Below are positions 62,368 through 64,000 of a DNA stretch of 64,000 nt, one piece after another. A model generated the notes under the pieces. That model was not told the DNA's origin and searched no databases. It worked only from the letters and a program-made list of their open reading frames with translations. Source of the stretch: Burkholderia sp. Bp9143 (GTDB lineage: Bacteria > Pseudomonadota > Gammaproteobacteria > Burkholderiales > Burkholderiaceae); assembly GCF_003853645.1 (NCBI RefSeq), contig NZ_QTPO01000003.1, forward strand, positions 174,145 to 238,144, written 5' to 3'. Numbering within the stretch: position 1 is the stretch's first letter; each line of letters opens with the position of its first letter. The translations under genes were made by a program, and so were the position numbers.

Positions 62368-62934
62368 TTACTTCTTTTCCGGCTCCGGCGTGCCCGGTTG
62401 CTTGAACGGGAACGTGCTGAACATCGACTTCGCCTGGTTCTGCATCTGCTCCTGCATCTGCACGAACATGTTCTTCGACTGCTCGATGTAGCTCGTCATC
62501 ATCCCTTGCATCATCGGCGCCTGCATGTTCATGAACTGCGACCAGACTTCCGGATTCATCGCGTTGCCTTCGTAGAGGTTCTTCGATTGATCCGCGAGCT
62601 TGTTCTGGATGTCGATGAACGCCTGGATGTTCTTTTCCAGGTACGTGCCCATCATGCCCTGCATCGCATGACCGTAGAAACGGATGATCTGCGACAGCAT
62701 CGACGACGAGAACATCGGCACGCCGCCGCTCTCTTCCTCGAGGATGATCTGCAGCAGGATGCTGCGCGTCAGGTCTTCGTTGGATTTCGCATCGACGACC
62801 TTGAAGTCCTCCTGTTCCAGCACGAGCTGCTTGACGTCGGTCAGCGTGATGTACGTGCTCGTCTCGGTATCGTAGAGCCGGCGGTTCGGGTACTTCTTGA
62901 TGAGCCGCTCGGCCGTTTTCTTTGTAGTAGTCAT
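62368..62934 (-). CDS. phaR: Polyhydroxyalkanoate synthesis repressor PhaR
   Basis: A 188-residue regulator that senses PHB granules and represses phasin and its own gene. The N-terminal DNA-binding domain is KKYPNRRLYDTETSTYITLTDVKQLVLEQEDFKVVDAKSNEDLTRSILLQII. A PHB-accumulation region follows (FSSSMLSQIIRFYGHAMQGMMGTYLEKNIQAF). The last 70 residues are Met/Gln-rich (MQEQMQNQAKSMF), likely the granule-binding part. It is found downstream of phaB in the order phaA-phaB-phaR, with a hairpin between phaB and phaR. Confidence 0.95.
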   Translation of the reverse strand: MTTTKKTAERLIKKYPNRRLYDTETSTYITLTDVKQLVLEQEDFKVVDAKSNEDLTRSILLQIILEEESGGVPMFSSSMLSQIIRFYGHAMQGMMGTYLEKNIQAFIDIQNKLADQSKNLYEGNAMNPEVWSQFMNMQAPMMQGMMTSYIEQSKNMFVQMQEQMQNQAKSMFSTFPFKQPGTPEPEKK

Positions 62935-62972
62935 GTAACGCCTTTGAGTGCAGCGTAGCGCAAGTGACAAAT

Positions 62973-63000
62973 CCCCGCCTCCCGGATCCGGGAGGCGGGG
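62973..63000 (-). terminator. Strong hairpin between phaB and phaR
   Basis: A perfect 28-bp palindrome (centre GGATCC, arms CCCCGCC...GGCGGGG) lies 54 bp past the phaB stop. On the minus strand it is followed only by ATTTG, so it may be a weak terminator or an mRNA 3'-end stabiliser rather than a full stop. Confidence 0.65.
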
Positions 63001-63053
63001 GCCTTCGGAAACGCCAGGCTGCGCGACCGGGCCGGCCCGCTCAGCCCGGACGT

Positions 63054-63794
63054 TCAGCCCATGTGCAGGCCGCCGTTCAGCGAGAAGTCGGCGCCCGTCG
63101 CGAAGCCGGAATCGTTCGACGCGAGCCACGCGACGATCGAACCGATTTCCTCCGGCCCGCCGAGACGACGCACCGGGATCGTCGCGACGATCTTCTCGAG
63201 CACGTCCGGACGGATCGCCTTCACCATGTCGGTGCCGATGTAGCCGGGCGACACGGTGTTGACCGTCACGCCCTTCGTGGCGACTTCCTGCGCGAGCGAC
63301 ATCGTGAAACCGTGGATGCCGGCCTTCGCGGTCGAGTAGTTCGTCTGGCCGAATTGCCCCTTCTGGCCGTTCACCGACGAAATGTTGATGATCCGGCCCC
63401 AACCGCGCTCGACCATCCCGTCGATCACCTGCTTCGTCACGTTGAACAGGCTGGTCAGGTTGGTGTCGATCACGGCCGTCCAGTCTTCATGCGTCATCTT
63501 GCGGAACACGACGTCGCGCGTGATGCCCGCGTTGTTGACCAGCACGTCGATCTCGCCGACTTCGGCCTTGACCTTGTCGAATGCCGCCTTGGTCGACTCC
63601 CAGTCGCCGACGTTGCCTTCCGATGCGATGAAATCGTAGCCGAGCGCCTTCTGGTCCTCGACCCATTTCACCCGGCGCGGCGAGTTCGGGCCGCAACCCG
63701 CGACCACCTTGAAGCCGTCTTTCGACAGACGCTGGCAGATGCTGGTGCCGATGCCGCCCATCCCGCCCGTTACGTACGCAATTCGCTGAGACAT
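63054..63794 (-). CDS. phaB: Acetoacetyl-CoA reductase
   Basis: A 246-residue SDR that reduces acetoacetyl-CoA to (R)-3-hydroxybutyryl-CoA with NADPH for PHB synthesis. The nucleotide motif GGMGGIG is near residues 11-17, NNAGITRDVVFRKM is around 90, the catalytic Ser is in NISSVNGQKGQFGQTN and YSTAKAGIHGF holds the Tyr-Lys pair. The C terminus is TGADFSLNGGLHMG, as in PhaB. The start at 63794 is the usual MSQRIAYVTGG. It is downstream of phaA across a 119-bp gap with a GC-rich hairpin. Confidence 0.95.
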   Translation of the reverse strand: MSQRIAYVTGGMGGIGTSICQRLSKDGFKVVAGCGPNSPRRVKWVEDQKALGYDFIASEGNVGDWESTKAAFDKVKAEVGEIDVLVNNAGITRDVVFRKMTHEDWTAVIDTNLTSLFNVTKQVIDGMVERGWGRIINISSVNGQKGQFGQTNYSTAKAGIHGFTMSLAQEVATKGVTVNTVSPGYIGTDMVKAIRPDVLEKIVATIPVRRLGGPEEIGSIVAWLASNDSGFATGADFSLNGGLHMG

Positions 63795-63854
63795 AAATCT
63801 CACTCCATTTCTTGGTTTCGAGAGCCGCCAGAGGCCCCTCTGACTTCACGTGAC

Positions 63855-63880
63855 GCCGGCCGAAGCCGCAATCGGCCGGC
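63855..63880 (-). other. GC-rich hairpin between phaA and phaB
   Basis: GCCGGCCGA (63855-63863) pairs with TCGGCCGGC (63872-63880) around an 8-nt loop. No T-run follows, so a processing or stability hairpin is more likely than termination. Confidence 0.45.
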
Positions 63881-63913
63881 GCCCGGATTGGTTTGGCAGT
63901 GACGGACGACTGG

Positions 63914-64000
63914 TTACGGACGTTCGACCGCGAGCGCGACGCCCATCCCGCCGCCGATGCACAGCGACGCCAGCCCGCGCTTCGCATCGCGCTTGACCAT
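63914..64000 (-). CDS. phaA: Acetyl-CoA acetyltransferase (beta-ketothiolase), 3' end only
   Basis: Only the last 28 codons are inside the window; the gene continues past base 64000. The visible end LASLCIGGGMGVALAVERP contains the thiolase C-terminal active-site signature CxGGGMG, whose Cys is the proton donor in catalysis. Together with phaB and phaR downstream this identifies the biosynthetic thiolase PhaA, which condenses two acetyl-CoA to acetoacetyl-CoA. Confidence 0.9.
   Translation of the reverse strand: MVKRDAKRGLASLCIGGGMGVALAVERP

Noticed and set aside
1..64000. CRISPR arrays, tRNA or rRNA genes, prophage or conjugative genes
   Set aside because: None could be recognised; repeats seen are short and isolated.

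Overview
The window is about 67% G+C, densely coded and has no rRNA, tRNA or CRISPR. Protein families and gene order point to a Burkholderia, most likely a member of the Burkholderia cepacia complex: DUF4148 and PGDYG proteins, a phaA-phaB-phaR run, a kgu cluster, and an RND pump beside a TetR gene. It reads as core chromosome. The only clear mobile-DNA trace is an insertion-sequence remnant near 4.4-5.1 kb, next to two unusually AT-rich patches. The organism call is an inference from sequence character, not a database match.

Layout. 0-10 kb: stress and small-molecule genes (DUF4148 protein, Ohr, a RidA protein, a LysR regulator, an SDR whose catalytic tyrosine is replaced), then the IS remnant, a YbaK-type deacylase, a cysteine synthase divergent from an adenosine-specific kinase family gene, a YciI protein, CorA, and a CydX-like micropeptide whose stop overlaps the start of a P-loop kinase. 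10-15 kb: a saccharopine-dehydrogenase-like enzyme with an Lrp/AsnC regulator, a Spy/CpxP-like periplasmic protein and a YhfC-type membrane protease. 15-21 kb: a complete 2-ketogluconate utilisation cluster (epimerase-like kguE, kinase kguK, transporter kguT, reductase kguD, LacI regulator), with a perfect 20-bp operator palindrome before kguE. 21-25 kb: a YeiE/YeiH-like regulator-transporter pair and a ClC channel. 25-31 kb: a TetR-controlled tripartite RND efflux pump.

31-38 kb: a MerR regulator with a duplicated TipAS-like ligand domain, then a sulfide/persulfide module. This consists of a FisR-type sigma-54 activator with its three-cysteine sensor, a persulfide dioxygenase, a DUF442-sulfide:quinone reductase fusion and a TauE/SafE permease. 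A sigma-54 promoter and a phased array of CTGCCA elements lie between regulator and operon. 37.8-41.9 kb: a putrescine-type ABC operon. 42-50 kb: DUF1289, OmpW (with an FNR/ANR-type box), a nitronate monooxygenase, an aldehyde dehydrogenase, a small unknown protein, a YbiT-type ABC-F ATPase and an AsmA protein. 51-57 kb: FetAB-like metal exporter, a PliI-type lysozyme inhibitor, a DUF6013-like protein, a quinone oxidoreductase-like enzyme with a divergent LysR regulator and a perfect operator-like repeat, and serB. 57-64 kb: a MetC-like lyase, a small secreted unknown, a KdgK-like kinase just behind rimO, an 84-aa unknown, phaR, phaB and the 3' end of phaA, which runs off the window.

The best-supported functional units are the FisR sulfide system, the kgu operon, the pot operon, the RND pump and the pha genes. 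The most unusual items are the orphan cydX-kinase overlap, the tyrosine-less SDR, the duplicated TipAS domain, and several clean operator palindromes that have an obvious candidate regulator next door.
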